DNA from: a bacterium
GTDB taxonomy: Bacteria; Atribacterota; JS1; SB-45; 34-128
Length of the DNA: 6,513 bases
Assembly: GCA_018903015.1 (NCBI GenBank)
Contig: JAHIPR010000220.1
Coordinates: 1 to 6,513 of the forward strand
Reading direction: 5' to 3'
Positions 5,853 through 6,513 of the stretch are shown here, piece by piece. Position numbers and translations under genes: made by a program. The notes below the pieces were generated by a model. The model was not told the origin of the DNA. It made no database searches and was given only the letters and a program-made list of their open reading frames with translations. Position 1 is the stretch's first letter. Each line of letters starts with the position of its first letter.

Positions 5853-6494
5853 TTAATTTATCTCTTTTAATGTGCTGATAATATCAACCCCCAGCTTTGC
5901 AAGTTTATCATAGCTATGATGTCCATTGGCAACCAGCAGACAATCGCACCCCATATGTTTTGAAACATCGTAATCATGGATAGTATCTCCTATTAAAAGC
6001 ACGTCTTGCGGGTTTAAATTTAACTCAGCTATCCACTTTTTCCCTTTTTCAATTTTACTTTCGGCATAGTGGTTTTCTAAACCTATTATTCTACAAAAAT
6101 ACTTATCGATACCATAATGTTTAATCTTCTCTATAAGGACATCTTCTTTTGAGGCAGATAAAATTGATTGAGATATTCCTCTATCTCTTATTTTTTTCAG
6201 CACTTCTTCTACTTCATCAAATAGCTTACACTCATTTAAACGCGTGTAATATTCGCTTATAAACTCAACAGTAAGCTCTTCAAATGATTCCTTAGAAAAA
6301 TTAAATCCAAGTTTTATATAATATTTTGTTACCGGGAAATCAAAAATTTCCCTATATTTTTTTGAATCTATCTTTGGCAAGTTGCGTTTTTTTAACATCT
6401 TATTCATTATTTCCACTACTAACCATACGTCATTTATCAATGTTCCGTTCCAATCCCAAATAACATGCTTATAATTACTTATTTTTCTTATCAT
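5853..6494 (-). CDS. HAD-superfamily hydrolase, phosphoglycolate phosphatase-like
   Basis: A 213-residue soluble protein with all four HAD regions: motif I WDWNGTLIND (Asp14 nucleophile), motif II ILSAS (Ser113), motif III Lys147 in ESKIEKGKKW, and motif IV LLIGDTIHDYD (Asp170, Asp174). A helical cap at about 20-85 places it in the subclass containing phosphoglycolate phosphatase-like enzymes. The odd point is residue 16. The usual motif is DxDxT, where the second Asp acts as general acid/base, but here it is Asn (D-W-N-G-T). From memory DWNGT is seen in a subset of this family, so it may be a subfamily mark rather than damage. It would still be expected to weaken standard phosphatase chemistry. 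Substrate unknown. ATG 6494 has a modest GAGTGAGG site upstream, and the promoter lies near or beyond the window edge. It converges on the CBS-permease operon across the shared terminator. Confidence 0.88.
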   Translation of the reverse strand: MIRKISNYKHVIWDWNGTLINDVWLVVEIMNKMLKKRNLPKIDSKKYREIFDFPVTKYYIKLGFNFSKESFEELTVEFISEYYTRLNECKLFDEVEEVLKKIRDRGISQSILSASKEDVLIEKIKHYGIDKYFCRIIGLENHYAESKIEKGKKWIAELNLNPQDVLLIGDTIHDYDVSKHMGCDCLLVANGHHSYDKLAKLGVDIISTLKEIN

Positions 6495-6513
6495 TCATTG
6501 CCTCACTCAATAA

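Noticed and set aside
6475..6513. Possible tail of an upstream minus-strand gene (frame ending at TAA 6475-6477) overlapping the HAD start
   Set aside because: Only 12 codons before the stop are visible (ending EAMNDKKNK), with no recognisable motif. The frame may be open by chance, and sequence beyond 6513 is needed.

Overview
The window is bacterial, AT-rich DNA with tightly packed genes, strong purine-rich ribosome binding sites and non-ATG starts (GTG for the sugar kinase, TTG for the CBS protein). Two exported proteins, one MuiA-like and one resembling LolA-type envelope proteins, suggest a double-membrane bacterium. The intergenic spaces are rich in hairpins and degenerate repeats, which I associate from memory with slow-growing environmental or uncultured lineages. 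I cannot name the phylum from this sequence.

Layout, left to right. Positions 1-3599 hold four genes on the minus strand, transcribed right to left: a PfkB-family sugar kinase (start at 3599), a YbhB/YbcL PEBP-family protein, a secreted MuiA-type DUF4140/DUF4139 protein, and the first 142 codons of an exported LolA-like protein that runs off the left edge. The spacers are 55, 12 and 92 bases, so the first three, and perhaps all four, look like one transcription unit. The PEBP and MuiA genes are the most tightly coupled.

Positions 3600-4038 form the divergent control region. It has an AT-rich flank, then a 234-base non-coding block bounded by perfect 12-base inverted repeats and arms of five 7-base units each, then a clear sigma70-type promoter (TTGATA, 16 bases, TATAAT) firing rightwards.

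Positions 4039-5773 hold a two-gene plus-strand operon: a stand-alone tandem CBS-domain protein and an ArsB/NhaD/SLC13-type membrane permease. The arrangement suggests that the CBS protein senses a nucleotide-like ligand and controls the permease, but this is inference. The operon ends in a 23-base-pair hairpin (5772-5844) that can terminate both it and the converging minus-strand HAD-family hydrolase gene (5853-6494).

Most genes belong to known families. I see no CRISPR array, transposase, integrase, tRNA, rRNA or phage gene, and no coding evidence for a new defence or biosynthetic system. The most unusual content is non-coding: the heptad-armed inverted-repeat block, and three hairpins in different spacers that share a GACAGG/CCTGTC core. 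Among the proteins, the points worth checking are the asymmetric CBS pair beside a permease, and a HAD enzyme whose first motif has Asn in place of the second Asp.
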